The position numbers were made by a program, and so were the translations under genes. Positions 24,830 to 38,068 of a stretch of DNA of 64,000 bases are shown here, piece by piece. Source of the stretch: Isoetes taiwanensis (taxonomy: Eukaryota > Streptophyta > Lycopodiopsida > Isoetales > Isoetaceae). The stretch's first letter is position 1; every line of letters starts with the position of its first letter. The stretch spans positions 1 through 64,000 of the forward strand of contig JAJEKV010000835.1 of the NCBI GenBank assembly GCA_021234155.1, in the 5' to 3' direction. Under the pieces are notes generated by a model. It made no database searches. It saw only the letters and a program-made list of their open reading frames with translations, and was not told the DNA's origin.

Positions 24830-24870
24830 CCCCTACCATGCAACCCTCCTGCCTTGCCTTACGACTTCTA

Positions 24871-27087
24871 AGGGTCGCCAGGGACCTTTAGAAAGCGTTC
24901 TATAAAAAACCATCCATCTAGGATTTTATTTGCAAGCTCTACTTCATCCACTAAAATGCACTAGTAAGTGAGTTTGTATGTCCAGAAACTTGTTGGGAAT
25001 TCTTTCGAAAGTATACAACATGCCTCAGCGACCTTGCCCCATGTCCGCAATTTCTGGTTAATGGAATTATCTTTTTCCTTATAATCCATCTAGATATCAT
25101 TAAGAAAGAAAAGAGTTAAGTGAGAGTTTCAAGATCGGCGATTTCAAACTCGACGTAACCTCGAAAACTCGATATGAGACATATTGCGTAGTGGACCATC
25201 AGCAAGAAAAGACGCACTTCACGTAACAATAAACATAAATAAACTTTTTTAAGTCTAATCTGACGGTGTTGCTTTGGAACTTGTAATGTACAATATAACG
25301 CGAATTACGTGAATGGAGCATACTTGCAAACATCCGGCGCCAATCATGGATTTCAACCCGCTTAACTCCTTCGTTAGAGAAACAATTATGCAACTTAATG
25401 CATATATTCCGTCGAAGTCTTTATTGCCTTGATGTCGCTTCCAACATGACTCATACATTTTCTAAGGCGCGATCCAATGTCGACTGTGGCCTTGTTCCTA
25501 ACCCGACATTTAGCCATGCCTTAGCTTTTGATCGGCTTCTTCTGTAAATCTTCACGCTCCGGTGTACTTACGTCCGGTGGCGTGCCTCCAAATGGACGAG
25601 GAAATATTTTTAAAGATGTGCATGGGATCAAGAAGATGATGGATCTTCAATTACATCCAATATGGTAGAAGGAAGAAGGATGCTTTTCTACTTCATTCCC
25701 TTTAACCTTATTTCCTTCTACGGCATCCACATGTTACCCTAATCTCTCATTGTCAACCTTTTGGGAGGCTCTTCAGTGCAATGTTTTCTCTTAGACCTAT
25801 CGAGAAGTCGCATTTTCTCCGATTGGCGGATATCTCTTGAAGTTTGCATAGACATTCTTGTGCAATGCCGTTGACTGGCGAGTTCAATTGATTTTAAAAC
25901 CCACGAGTGCATCGCCGCGATATACTTGGAGTCCGAGAGTTCATACAAACCGAGGCCACCGCCGTTGTCCACATTAAGAACGCTCTCAGGTAAAATTTTA
26001 AGTTCAACATGGGGTTCTCTTGAGACATGATAGCTTCAATACCTTCCTCCACAATGTCGAAGCTCATCAAGAACTATTTTGAGATACAGTCTAGACTTTC
26101 CGGCTTCTTTGGTCCCCGAACTAGTAGTACTACCATTAAAGGCCACTATTGGAGGTGGAGGAGGACCCTACTATAGGACGGAACATGTCTCATCGCGAAT
26201 GTGGTCTTGTTTGTATGGACCATTGTAGCAAGATGAAGTAGGACAAAGAACACTCAAAGGAAAGAATAACACGAAGCTCGAGGGATTAACTTATAAAGTG
26301 GTGTTAGGGTAGGGCTAGGGATTGGGTTCCCTCGCCAAAGTAAGTGTAACTCTCATGGGGGACCAATGATTTTTAGGTATTTTTCCATGCAATATGGTCA
26401 GCCATATATTAACATGTAATAATGGTTTGTGATTCTTGAACCTTTGATTTTATATGAATTTTAAAGCAAACATTGCAAATGCACCTTTCGGGGTACATCA
26501 TGTGGAAGACTTTAGTGTTAAATCGGATAAAAGACGATTCACACACAATTTAATTTCTCGAACTACGAGAGGCTTCTACATTACGCGAAAAAAAAAGGAA
26601 CAGGGGGGAGGGGGGAGGGAGGTTGCTTATCTTATGGTTGCGACACATTTTCAAAAATGGGGAAGCGACACACAATTTGATTTAAGGCTTAGAAACCAGA
26701 TAGAAAGAGGTCTTGATGCCAAAGGAATTAAAAGATGGAGGCTTGTTTGCATTGGTTTAAAAACAAAAATTGCTTATCATTGCACCACACTCTCCCAAAT
26801 CGGATACACAATGTCTTTTCAATAATTATTTGGTCCCAAATTTTTATCATGGAAAAAGAAGAAAGCCTTCTCAAAAATTTTCCCTATTTGATTCAAGTCT
26901 TCAAGCATTTTATTTTAACACTTTTGTGATGACCCTAATTTCACTTCTTGTTAGCCCCTAATTTCACCTGAAATATACTATTCTAAGATTTTTTTTCTAT
27001 ATTTTAACAAGTGTATAGCTAATTTTTAATTTTCGAAAAAAAATCAGAAGGGGATAACTGTATTTGGGAGTCATATACCATAAACGC
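24871..27087. other. Unassigned stretch right of repeat B
   Basis: No gene recognised. On the - strand, frames at 25,739-25,972, 25,255-25,458 and 25,199-25,393 lie in series and could be exons or a broken ORF, but I see no motif. The + strand frame 26,454-26,825 crosses an A-run and a G-rich tract and is probably chance. Confidence 0.5.
26603..26622 (+). repeat. G-rich tract with quadruplex potential
   Basis: Runs of six, six, three and two G separated by single A bases follow a nine-base A run. Four GGG tracts with one-base loops can be drawn within the two longest runs plus the third. Confidence 0.7.
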
Positions 27088-27420
27088 CGTTGAATGGCGG
27101 TGAAATTACACGTGGCATGACACGAACTGCGCGGTCACGGCATGCCCGTATGCCATGGCAGCACCTAGGGCACGTCAGACGCCATAGACATCGTTGAACG
27201 ACGTCACGTACACGTGGCACCACACGCAGACCTGCCAACCTGGTATGCCGGTGCATACGGCATCATCGTGGCATTCGGACACCCGCCGGTATCGGTGAGC
27301 GACATCACGCACACGCGGGCACAACACATAAGTGCCCGCCTGGCAACATCCGTTGAGCCACTGGCGGGTATGACCGTCACATCTTAGATCGTCGTTCAAC
27401 GGCGTCCGCGTCGTTGAAAG
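27088..27420. repeat. Degenerate ~100-bp tandem repeat, about 3.3 units
   Basis: Units start at 27,088, 27,192, 27,293 and 27,393 (periods 104, 101 and 100). Each begins CGTTGAACGACGTCAC or a variant, followed by a CACGTGGCA-like block. The stretch is distinctly GC-rich and CpG-rich against AT-rich flanks. Confidence 0.75.
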
Positions 27421-28088
27421 ATGTCTCTTTGTTAAAAGGCGACTACGAGTCATAGAAACGGCCAGCCCGGATATCGTTTAAGGTCGGCGATCCCTTTGTG
27501 GTGTTAGCGTCACGCGAAGCCGAAAGTTACATACTTGGAATGCAATCCGATCTTAATGCACTTCTACAAAATCATACGCCCGGTGATGCGGATAAACAAA
27601 CATTTTCGTGGTCGTGGTGAGTAACTTCGCCGAGGCATATATAAATAATGGGAGAGTCGAAGTTATACATTACATCCATATAATATCGCACATGTTCCTC
27701 GGTTCGCATGAGATAAATATGGCAACCTTGCCATTTTGAAACACTCAAGGGATGGAAAAATCCCATAAGCAGGCAAAAAATGGCTTTTGATAAGAAGGCT
27801 TCAATGTGGTGGATGTCATGGAAATAGATCTAGCATAGGCCTTTGCATTAAGAGATCTTCCATGCATATTTTGCATCCGGGTCACGACATGGGTGAAAGC
27901 TCATACATGTTTTTCCATCTTAAAGATGGCGGCGAGGCAAAATAAAATGAATGACCTATGTGAAATACATCCTCAAACAATTCCAATTTGAAATTCTATT
28001 GGGTGTCCCGTGAGAAAAATTTGTTATCTTGCTAAAGAAGTAAAAAGATGGCGCCAAAAAGGGAATTGTACAACAAGGGAAGAGAAAT

Positions 28089-28090
<2 letters not shown>
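27421..28090. other. Unassigned stretch
   Basis: No gene or repeat recognised between the 100-bp tandem array and the (GA)n tract. Confidence 0.5.
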
Positions 28091-28170
<80 letters not shown>

Positions 28171-28183
28171 TTAGAGAGAGAGA
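28091..28183. repeat. (GA)n microsatellite
   Basis: About 80 bases of nearly pure GA with one phase change at 28,148, then a short imperfect extension. Apparent open frames here are products of the dinucleotide repeat. Confidence 0.97.
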
Positions 28184-28970
28184 TGCCTTGGCCACACCGG
28201 AGAGATTATCTTCCCAGAGGTGAGAAACTTTTTTGAGGTGGGTTATCTCGAGAGAATAGCAAAGGGGCATTTTCATTGATTTTCAAAGTTAAGGAAGTAC
28301 CTCCGCTATGGCGTTTCTTTTTGAGGTGTTCCTTCTTCCCTTTGCTTGGGAATCGCTACAGCGCTTTAATAAATACTTCTTCCTTTTAGTGTCTTGCAAC
28401 CAGAAGCCCCTGCTCGGGTGTCGGTGCATGTGCATGGTAGCATGGCTTAAGCTAAGAAAAGGCCCTGAAAAAGAAAGGGATTTCATAACAGCTCATGTTT
28501 TTCCTATTTGTTTTTCTGATCGCCTTTCACTTTGAAAGAAATAAATCTTAAAGCTCGGGATAAGCAAAGGATTTCAAAGAGCGAGGATTAAGTTAAGGCC
28601 GTAAAGCGAGGATTAAGCCCAATCTTAAAGCAAAGGATTTAGGATTAAGCCCAAATAATGAAATGGGCACTCATTTAGATTGGCCTCATTGAGTTAATAA
28701 AGCCAAGAATACGTAAGAAATAACATCTGTGAAAAATTCTTGCCATGGATTAGCGAAGGAAGACATCACCGGTCGTGCTTCAAATATGACAAACTTCAAG
28801 GCCCGAAAAAAAAAAGATTTTGTTGCAAATGGGGCTTCTTCAAACCGAGTTGCATTCTTATGTTCTTATTTACCGGTGTAAATCCGCCCATTCTTATGTT
28901 AGTGTTGGATTTGCTTCTAGTGTTAGAGCTCGGTAATGCCCGATGCATCTGTGGGGAAAGCATCCGGCTT
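28184..28970. other. Unassigned stretch with short GGATTAAG repeats
   Basis: No gene recognised. At 28,550-28,650 the words AAAGCGAGGATTAAG and AAAGCAAAGGATT recur four to five times with irregular spacing, a cryptic short repeat. Confidence 0.5.
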
Positions 28971-29147
28971 CTTGAGCACCAAGAAAAATCGATTTCTGAG
29001 GATATAGCGGGGAAGATCACGGGGAAGAAGGATCTGCTCTTGAGCACAAAGAAAACCGATTTCCGCGGATATAAGGGGGGAAGATGCGAGGGAAGAAGCA
29101 TCTACTCTTGAGACAAAAAAACCGATTTCCACGGATATATATGCGGA
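28971..29147. repeat. 68-bp tandem repeat, 2.6 units
   Basis: Units start at 28,971, 29,039 and 29,107, exactly 68 bases apart. Each begins CTTGAG, then an A-rich block, then CGATTTC and GGATATA. Units one and two differ at roughly one base in eight, and the third is cut short at about 40 bases. Confidence 0.85.
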
Positions 29148-29536
29148 AAATCAAAATTTTGAGCTTATGAAGATCAAATTGAAGCGAGGAAAAAAATTAG
29201 AATTCTGGGCCTTTGGCAATTCTTTTGAAAGCAGGGGGATCCAGAAAGAAAACCCTTGATGCACGAAAAAAAGAATCCTTGCAATTTGAATCGAAGCTAC
29301 AAATTTTCTCTTTGCCATATGATTTTATATCATAAGTTTTCCCGCTTCAAGCTTCAAAACCGATCGTTCGTGACTATCTGTTCCGGCAAAACTCTTCGTG
29401 GCGTAAAAATATTCCGGCCCGGTATAGGAATTTGGGGCCAAGCCAAACTAGGGCCAAACTGGGCCATTAGTGTCGAGATAATATTGTCTAACTGGCTCTC
29501 GTCAGATATGATAAAATTAAAAATCGTCATTGTGCC

Positions 29537-29567
<31 letters not shown>

Positions 29568-30860
29568 GGTTCGGGACATCAATCCGGAAGTGGAAGGTCA
29601 AACCAGTCATCAAAGTGGTCGAGAAGTCGTCGCAAAAAGCGGTGGAAAGTCGAGTCATCACTGGAAGTCCGTCGGCAATAAAGGAAATAGAATCTCCAGA
29701 AAAATCGTCGCAAAGGTAATGTCGAAGAAAAACAAAAAATAATCTGAAAGAAGAAAAAGATTCTCGAAAAATAATAAATAAAGAAAAGAGTAAATGGTCG
29801 CTTGAAAAATCGCCAACAAAGCAATCAAAAATCATTAAATTTCCTCGAAGAAAAAGATCGATAAAATTATCATTTCGAGAAAATAAATCTAAAAACTCTC
29901 GGCAAAAAACCATCGCCTCAGAAAAATGGTCGACTCTCGAAAGTAAATAATGAAGAAGAAATGGTCATTTCCCGAAAAATACAAAATGTCGAAAATCATC
30001 CCCGCACCTCGATTAGACAGGAAAACGATCAAAGAGGTCGGGATTATGAACATCTCGAGGAGTAGTCACAAAGGTATCGGCAGCAATCGGAAAGGTAATT
30101 CATTTCCTGGATCTCGTGCTCAAAATGTCGAAGGTGGAAACGTTATCATAAAGAAGAGTCGTCGCCAAAGGCTCGCGGAAGTGAGAATCGTCGCTCTGAA
30201 GGGATAAAGGAAAGCGGTAAAGTGAGATTATAGGCTCAAGGTCGTCGCCCGAAATCGGGAAGGAAGGAGGTGTGGTTAAGGTAATGAAGGTATGGTGAAA
30301 GCGGTCTCGAAGGGTCGGTTAAACTCGGTGAAGGCTTGTCGGTGAATATAAATCGAGGTCATGAAATGATGAAGATCAAGAGTGATCTTTTGGAAGAGGA
30401 AGTACTCGGAGATCATAAACGAAGATGGAAGAGTCAGAAGGTGCGCCGTTTCCTCAAAAGTCATAAGGTGGGGAAATCAGGGGAGGGTGGTCGTCGTCGT
30501 GAAGAAGTGGTGATTCGACATGCGCAAAGCGTCGGCGTGAAAGCGGTATGCGTCGCAAAGATCCGGAAGACAAGAGGTGGTGAAGGAGTAAATGGAGGAG
30601 GAGGAGATGGGGGGTGTGAGGGTAAAGATATAGGGAAGGTGATGTGGTGATGGTAAACATAAGGAGGAAGGTTGAAGAAGGGATAGGGGGGGTGGTGAGG
30701 TGGACATAATGTGAGAGGAAGAGGTGGTCCTTATGCTTGCTAGAGGTGGAGGTGGAGGCAGCGTAAACTAAAGATGGAGGTGGGTGGGAGGCACCCTCTG
30801 AGGGGTGGAGGAGGAGAGATGAATACTCAAAAATTCGAACTGGGGATGAAAGAATGAGGA
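29148..30860. repeat. Purine-biased low-complexity stretch
   Basis: The + strand is strongly enriched in A and G for about 1.3 kb (29,540-30,860), starting with a (GA)n tract at 29,541-29,567. It passes through AAA/GTCG-rich sequence and ends in GGA/GGT-rich sequence (30,590-30,800). Long open frames on both strands follow from the lack of stop codons in such sequence, not from a visible gene. The recurrent word GTCG gives it a cryptic-satellite character. Confidence 0.7.
29541..29567. repeat. (GA)n microsatellite
   Basis: About 13 uninterrupted GA units. Confidence 0.95.
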
Positions 30861-33800
30861 TCTGGGGTTACTGAGGATACAACAAAAGGTGGCAAACCGA
30901 CAAAGCATCTAAAATGAACTTGGAGCTTTTCTTTAGCCTCGTAGGCCGAAAAGTATCAGTGCCTTGGTCCAAATCATCTTGAGCCCAAGCTCCAACAATT
31001 AACATAAACAATAGTATGATGATCGGTTGCTTCATATTTTCTTCAATCGCGACTTATTTTCTAAATGTGAAAGATGGATTATGTAGGCCTCTCCGGTGCT
31101 ATTTTGAGGTAAAAAATAGTCCTTGTAGCTTACTATCTTGTAAAAATTTAGTCTGCCGAAAAGAATATCTCACTATTTCTTTTTTAGACATAAGCTTAAG
31201 TTCAAGCCGTTCATTGTGGGGATAAAATAATTTGGTTAATAGATTTTATTAGCTGGGTGGTACTATAATTATCATATTATCTATCTATGTCAAAATGCTT
31301 GTGATATTTCACCAATCTACACTATATATATTTGTGTCAAAGTGCTTGTGACACTTCATCCATCCGCAATCTGCATCCTCCGTATCTGCTGCTCTTTCCA
31401 TTCATTAGGGCTATGTTTTTCATGTTTGCTAAAGGTTTGGATACTCATATATAATAGCATAGTCTTCAATCTTCTCCCATGTTTCATTTGTATCATGGCT
31501 TTTATGATAGTTATTTTGCAAGCGATTGAATCTTACCGTTTCCTTTGCATCTTTTGCTCCTATTGCTATGTTATCTCTTCCTCTCCCTCTCTCTCTTTTT
31601 CTTTTTCTTTTTCGGTCGTATTGCTTTATTGTTTTCAATTGTGCTGACATTTAAGGAGTTCTTCGCGATGGTCATGGCTTGAAGGTTGGTTTCCCCAACT
31701 CACCTTTAGTATTACGCCAATGCAAGAGATTTATATAAAAGATAATGGATGATGCCAGTTGAAGGACATACAAACAAATCAGGCCGTCTAACTTATTAAT
31801 GGTTGTATGCGAATATTTGAATAATATAACTGAGCTTGGTTTCCTGCCAGTGAGTTCTATGGGCAGATTCAACAGGGTGCTGGCACACCATGGTGTAAAT
31901 AACTTGATCCATGCCATTTACTTTGCTTTAGCCACACATGTTCAACGGCATCAAGTAACATGTAGCAATAAACTGTGAACAATAGAATAAATCATGTTAA
32001 GCTTAGAGGAAATATCATGTAGTTTCAGCAGCTCAGATATTTCTTGTATTGAAAAATAAAACATGGCTTATTTTGCTATGGCAGAATCAAGAGTAAGAAA
32101 TCACTTGAAGCAAATGGAATGCCCTGCAGCTGCCATAAAATGCATGCTTAATCATGCAGAATCAAAGGATCCGTATTCATATACTACATATGCAATCAAA
32201 ATTGGCCTCCATAAAATCTTCACGCCGCATGTAGAATAAAGAATAGGGTCCTATGTTGCATACTTTTTTGTGCTTTAAAAGATGAAATCCGATCCCCTTG
32301 AAATTTGGAACTAAAGCTAAAATGCGTGATAAAGAATGTAAAAAATGTCGGTGCTTGATTTCAACTATTATTACGAGTTGCATAGTCTAAGGACAAATAT
32401 AAGCATCCCATATATATGATATAAAAGGCATATTGCCGATAATGAGGAATGCAAATTACGTGTGGAAGATGCCTGTTTTTTGTATTATAGTCTATTTCTT
32501 TGGTACCCTCTTGAAGAGATAAATCATAAATGCTATAACCCGAGGCTAATACGCCCGAGGTAAAAAAGTGCACCTCTCCATATATCGTCAAAGTTCTCAA
32601 TCCCTATGGGTGGCTATTTGATAAGTGTTTTACAAATATTATTGTTCTTATCTTCGGAGGCAATTTGTAAAGATATGTACCGGTTTATACAAAATCAAGA
32701 GCCACCTTTGAGACAATCGTTAAGAAATGTAACGAGTCTCTTGACGACTTTTAGGACATCTTGAACAGGTGATTACAACATGTGGCTAACATGCGAAAAA
32801 GTTATTGAAAGCCATCAAGGAATAGTGAAAATGGTACGTTTAGTGGCACTACGGTGAAGGTTATCTAGATATGGCATAGGAAATGGTAGGGGTAATGGAA
32901 ATGGCAATAATAATCTGAAGTGGAAGGAAAGAGCAAATCCTTTCCTCTTGTAATTTATCCAGATTAGTAAGACCGAGGGACATAAGAGAAAAGGGGAACT
33001 ATGTTGCATTGCAAATGATCATGTTCTTAAACTATTTCATGAAGTTTCATCACATAAGTTGCTCCACGGTGTGATGATATTTTTGGCGTGAAAGGTAGAG
33101 GTAAAGAAAGGCATGAAGGTGGGGAGATTAGTTATTCATCAACTAGGAAATATGAGCAAGAAGTGTGCGGAAAAATGGTCGATGTAATGGATGTGTCGAT
33201 AGACAAAATAAAAAGAAATTTGGCGAGGCCGGCCATCGTTTTTTTTTCTTTATGGAGCTTACTCTTCGATTATTGAATGACGTTGAGAAATGTCTAACTT
33301 GCATCCCATTAAGGCTGAGGCAAATAATGATTTATTGATTCTTTCAAAGATCAAGGATCGTGGGTTTCAATTCCAATTTATTACAATAGTTTCCTTATGT
33401 ATAATCATATAAAAAGACACTTCTTCAAAAAGCACATTTAAGATTTTTAAAGCAAGTTTACACTATTCTAATGGATATGACAAGTCAATACCTCGGTTTC
33501 TCATGAATCTTGCAATAAGTGAAATGGACATCTAATGAAAGATCTGCTATGCAAACTTAAGGATGTGATCTCAATTCTGTTAAAGATAATTTGAATTTAG
33601 AGTGGGTTGTGTTTGGAGGCTGGATTCTCACCCAGAGTGTTGTTGAGAAGATCATCTATAAAGCATCTTGACAAATTCTTTCTACATTCATTTGAAATCG
33701 AAACAAACAAAAATTTCTCGATGACCATTCTCTCATCTGGGGCTATTCGTGGTGGGATGTCATATTGCCATACTTTCAATGAGTTGCTTTACATTTTATT

Positions 33801-36800
33801 GCTTCAAGCGGTTGAATTTTGACTCTACATGCGGGAAGCGATCGGTCACGGATATATTAAAGATTTCTATGAATTTTAGCAAATCATTTTAATAATAATC
33901 AGACAAATTCTTGAGACAATACTGTGGTTTGGCACGCTGTCTGTTAAATAATGAAATAAAAACCGACATAAAAGCTTTCAAGTATAACTTCACCTTCTTT
34001 CACTAGTTTTAAAGGTTTAATGACATAACATTGGTAGCTGGTGTACCCTCGAAAATGCGGGTATAACGTACTTCAAAGTTTACATCATTCGTAATCATCG
34101 ACATGCGAAGATTAAAAAGCTCACGTTAAATCATGGCAAATGAAGCTAGTGGAATCGGCACAATGAATGAAAGAGATTCATAATCGATATTCCTTAAGGT
34201 TCCGTTTATCGGCATAAGCCGGGGTTGCGAGACATATTCCCCGTCGCGGGCGAATTTTCCAATCTTATGGGCTGCTTGCAAGCGCCCTCAAGCCGGTGGA
34301 TCTTTCGCCGTGGTTTACGTTCGTGCACTCATACTAAGTGAGAAATACAAAGATAACAAAGCGTTACTGGTATCTAGACTTGAGTTGTAAAAGTTGGTTT
34401 ACGCTAAGGCGATGGATAAACTCTCCTGATGCCAAAGTGCCGCTGGCGATTGCCGCGCACTCATTCTGAGGTTCTCGCCATGGATGGAGCCAAAATGCTC
34501 ATATGGATGCCGCATCTATCAAATAATCAAATACGGTTGAAAAGGAATATAACCTTATTGACCGGTGGGTAACCGGTATAAGAGATTTTTTGAGGGAAGC
34601 CAACTAATACTTGTAGGGGTTCCTAATGAATTCTTTATTAATGATGAAAATGAAACAAAAACTAGATATGACCCGGTTCTATTTTTTTTCGGTTTTAAAG
34701 ATTAAATTCGCTGAACATCTATTTAACAAGACCAAGACCTTAATTATATATGCACCAAGTATCCATTTGAAATTTGATGCAAGTACCGCCATCAAAATTG
34801 GCTGCGCCGCTTGATTATAAAAAAGGACTTGGAACTTCGCCAGGCGATACACCAGAGCGAAAAAATAAAGTCTGAAACGGTGTTGATCCCGGGTCCTTGT
34901 GAGGAGGAAGCGGAAGAAAGAAGAGTGAAAAACCTGACATTTACCAATAGATGGGGCGCATAGCATTCTCTCCTTTTGACGGGTTTCCACTATAAAAGAA
35001 ATAAATAGGTCCAGAGCAGAATTTCTTTATAACACAAAACAAAGCTCACCAATGCGTGAGAGTTGCTTCAAAATATCTTAACGCCTATAAAAGTGACTAA
35101 GCGTGATGTATGGCGGCATTTAAATTGGGATTTATGAACAAAGTGCAAAGGTTGAAACTTCCGATGATTTCCCAAAAAAGAAAAATGTACTAACTTTATA
35201 CTTAGCATAGAGTAAAGTCATTGGTGGCCAAATAATCTCTGCGGGGCATGACTATAGGATGGCCACTCGCGGCGATCAAGCTTCATGAGGCGTCTATTCT
35301 CAATGGGCATTGAAATCTTTTAACAACTTTCGCTTTCTTAACTTTTGTATCTTGTGCATGCCGAAATGTAAGATGCGGCATATAAATCGACATGCATACA
35401 CATTTGTGGCGGTGAAGTTGGAATCTGCGCCATGGAAAGTAATGGCCGAGAAAGAGAGTGTCACTACTATGGTATCCGCAGGGCCATAGGTAATAATTAT
35501 GTGCCTTGCCCATAACACTGCCGGGTGATGGTGCTAAGTTGACTTTTGGTAATGCTTGAGCAACACCTCATGTCTCTATTTGCATATTGCACTCATGGAG
35601 CAATGGTAGTGTTGATAGCAGCAAGTCAGCACGGCAGGAATCTCCATAAGAAAGATGAAATCCATACGCGGTGATGGAGTTAAGACTAGTTCTCTTCTGC
35701 CAGAAGTCCCTCGATTTGGAGACCATCCTAAGTACAATTTCTATTTGGTGGATTTCGAGGGCTAGCGAGGGCCTCTGGCGAAAATTAGCATTAGCAGGGC
35801 AATGAGTAGCGTTGTGAAATCAACGATTGGAGTCTGTGGTAACTTGGCTGTGATGGTTATTGAGTAGCAGCATATCCAGGCCTTTTTAGCAACCATGGCT
35901 ACGTAAGTGATCAGCATTGGTGGCCTAACCGTGCTTTACCTTGAATTCATTTAGCCGATGAGTGATGGCCTCACGAAAACAACTTTCACATTATTCGTGT
36001 TGCGGGGTGGGGTCATAGGCCACATACAATGAGATGCCCTTCAACTTCCGCCTTGGCGCTTATGCATCTTGTGCATCTACAATTGTGAACACGATGGCCA
36101 TGGGCGTCGGTACCGACAGCAAATGGTCACGATAATGTGCATAGAACGTGGAACCTCATGTGCAATGACGAAATAATGAGCGATCAATGAGGTTCCTGGC
36201 CCAGCTCATGGAGGTCCACGAACTGCCACATTATATCTCCTGACTCACGCTCTCATTGCTTACTTCGAGAGCTTTGTTGTTGGTATGCTGTTGTTGATGC
36301 ATCTTTGCTTGTGCATGGTGACTATTGGAAAGGGGTAGCATTTGCATATTTGGTGGGCTTTGGTCATGGGAACAAGGAGGCAGGTTGGTGGGTGTACTAG
36401 CGACCATTACCCCTATAAGGTCTGAGCACTTTCTCTAGGTCAGCAAGGAGTTGGCTAATAAGTCATTAGGAACATATGACTACCATAATAATATTTTAGG
36501 AATTTTTCTAGCGGTGTTAATGTGTGCGGGCGATAGGCTAATTAACTCCTTTGTGGGTCATTAGGAACTTGATTTGCGGGTGCTCGCAGAATCCGTCGAT
36601 TAAAGGAATTATAATGCACCATTGTAAGGCTAAAGGATGTCTAAAGGAGTATTTACCTTGCTAAGAGGCTGAAGGACTATCCATGAGAAATGGGCATTGC
36701 TAGGATGAAAGGATCTAAAGCATCTCTAGTCTTCTTAATTCAGGCGAAAACCTTTGTTTGGCCCAGCATGGAGCTATGGCTATCAATAGCACTGGGTGTC

Positions 36801-38068
36801 TTTAAATGCTACATCTTCTATTGTTTTAAATTTGGTTTTACGTGAGTGGGAAACTTTTTAGATTTTTTTAGGCCTAAGGTTATATAGAAGAGTTTGGCAT
36901 TGGGAAAAATATTGATGACCAAAAATAAAATTAAAAAATTTCCCCTTCGTTTGATTCGTGGATCAATTTGGATGATCTTTCTCTTTATTGATAGGTTATA
37001 AGGCATCCATGAAGATGCATGCCACAATTTCTACATTGACCGTGGCATGCAGAAGCGCAACGGAAACTGAAACGGCGTTTGGAGTGGGTTTTGCTTTTAG
37101 AAACTCTTATTGTTGGCATCTTGGCAGGAAAAATGGATTACGAGTTAATCACGAGGGAAGTAGAATCTATAGTTTATCCTATGCAAGTGAGTTTTGAAGA
37201 TGCAGCTTTTGTTCGACACATGAGTTGGATGACATTAATTAACAACCGTTGATTCCAACACATTTAAATTAAAATTCCCCTTCGCCCACTGGTTTTGGGT
37301 GCCATACGAGGTGACTCAGAGACAGCGAAATTTGTTGGATAGGCATATTCACCCTTGTCCTTAATCTATACAGGCGTAAAGTTCCTCGTTTGGTAGGTGT
37401 ATGCAAATTACAAAATTTGCTACTTTGGCAATGGGTCGCCAAAATACTGTGGGATTTCAATGGGAATCTGTATATGGTGTTGATTCGTGCGTGCAAAAAT
37501 ACAATTAGCGAGGCTCTAGCTGCCCTCGATCACCCAGTGTGAATACTTTTAGCCAAAGGGGGTTTAAGGGGGTTACAATTTAAGTGTGTTGGACTGATAG
37601 TTTATGTTAATTAATGTCAAGTAATGTGGTAGTTATGTGTTGGTTGTTTAATGTCAATGGTTGTTGTGTGTTGGGGATTGGTATATGTTGGATGTTAATG
37701 GTTTGTTGCAAAAAAATTTTTTGTACCAAGACCTTAGGGCAATCCATTATTGAAGATATAAAAGTTTACAACCAAAACCCTCTGTATGCTACATATTATT
37801 TACTTCCACTACAACTATTTCTCTTTCCTGTCCAACACCATTGTTTATCCGTCATATGATTTTGGATGCTGAAGCAATTCATATACGGTTGGGTAAGAAG
37901 GTTCAGCCTACAATATAAATGTGATGGCGCTACCGTTTGTTACGTCATTGACATGAAGAATGCAGAATAATCAGCTGTTATTGCATAAGAATCCGTTTGT
38001 TGATTGAAGCTAAAGGCATTTGCGCTTTATGAATAATCAAGGAAGCAATCCAAAGTTGAGAAAACCAG
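30861..38068. other. Unassigned 7 kb, no recognisable gene
   Basis: I find no conserved protein motif, RNA gene or long repeat here. A CT-rich microsatellite-like patch lies at 31,575-31,618. The stretch 31,660-32,200 has a - strand frame (31,672-31,917, 81 codons) without a motif. The part from 34,150 to 36,700 is richer in G+C and has only short frames. Confidence 0.5.

Larger units (their letters stand above)
20676..24870. repeat. Repeat B, ~4 kb dispersed duplication (copy with MITE)
   Basis: Collinear with repeat A (9,578-13,545) from AAGTAATAG to about GCCTTACGACTTCTAAG. Removing the 306-bp insertion makes the two lengths nearly equal. Unlike A, B is flanked on the left by ordinary sequence rather than by the gypsy LTR. 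Mismatches concentrate at CAG/CTG and neighbouring bases (see findings). Confidence 0.85.

Noticed and set aside
27956-28276. Open frames of Leu/Ser or Arg/Glu repeats
   Set aside because: They are direct translations of the (GA)n microsatellite.
29536-30707. Several open frames of 60-125 codons on both strands
   Set aside because: They lie in purine-biased low-complexity sequence where stop codons are rare, and composition alone explains them.
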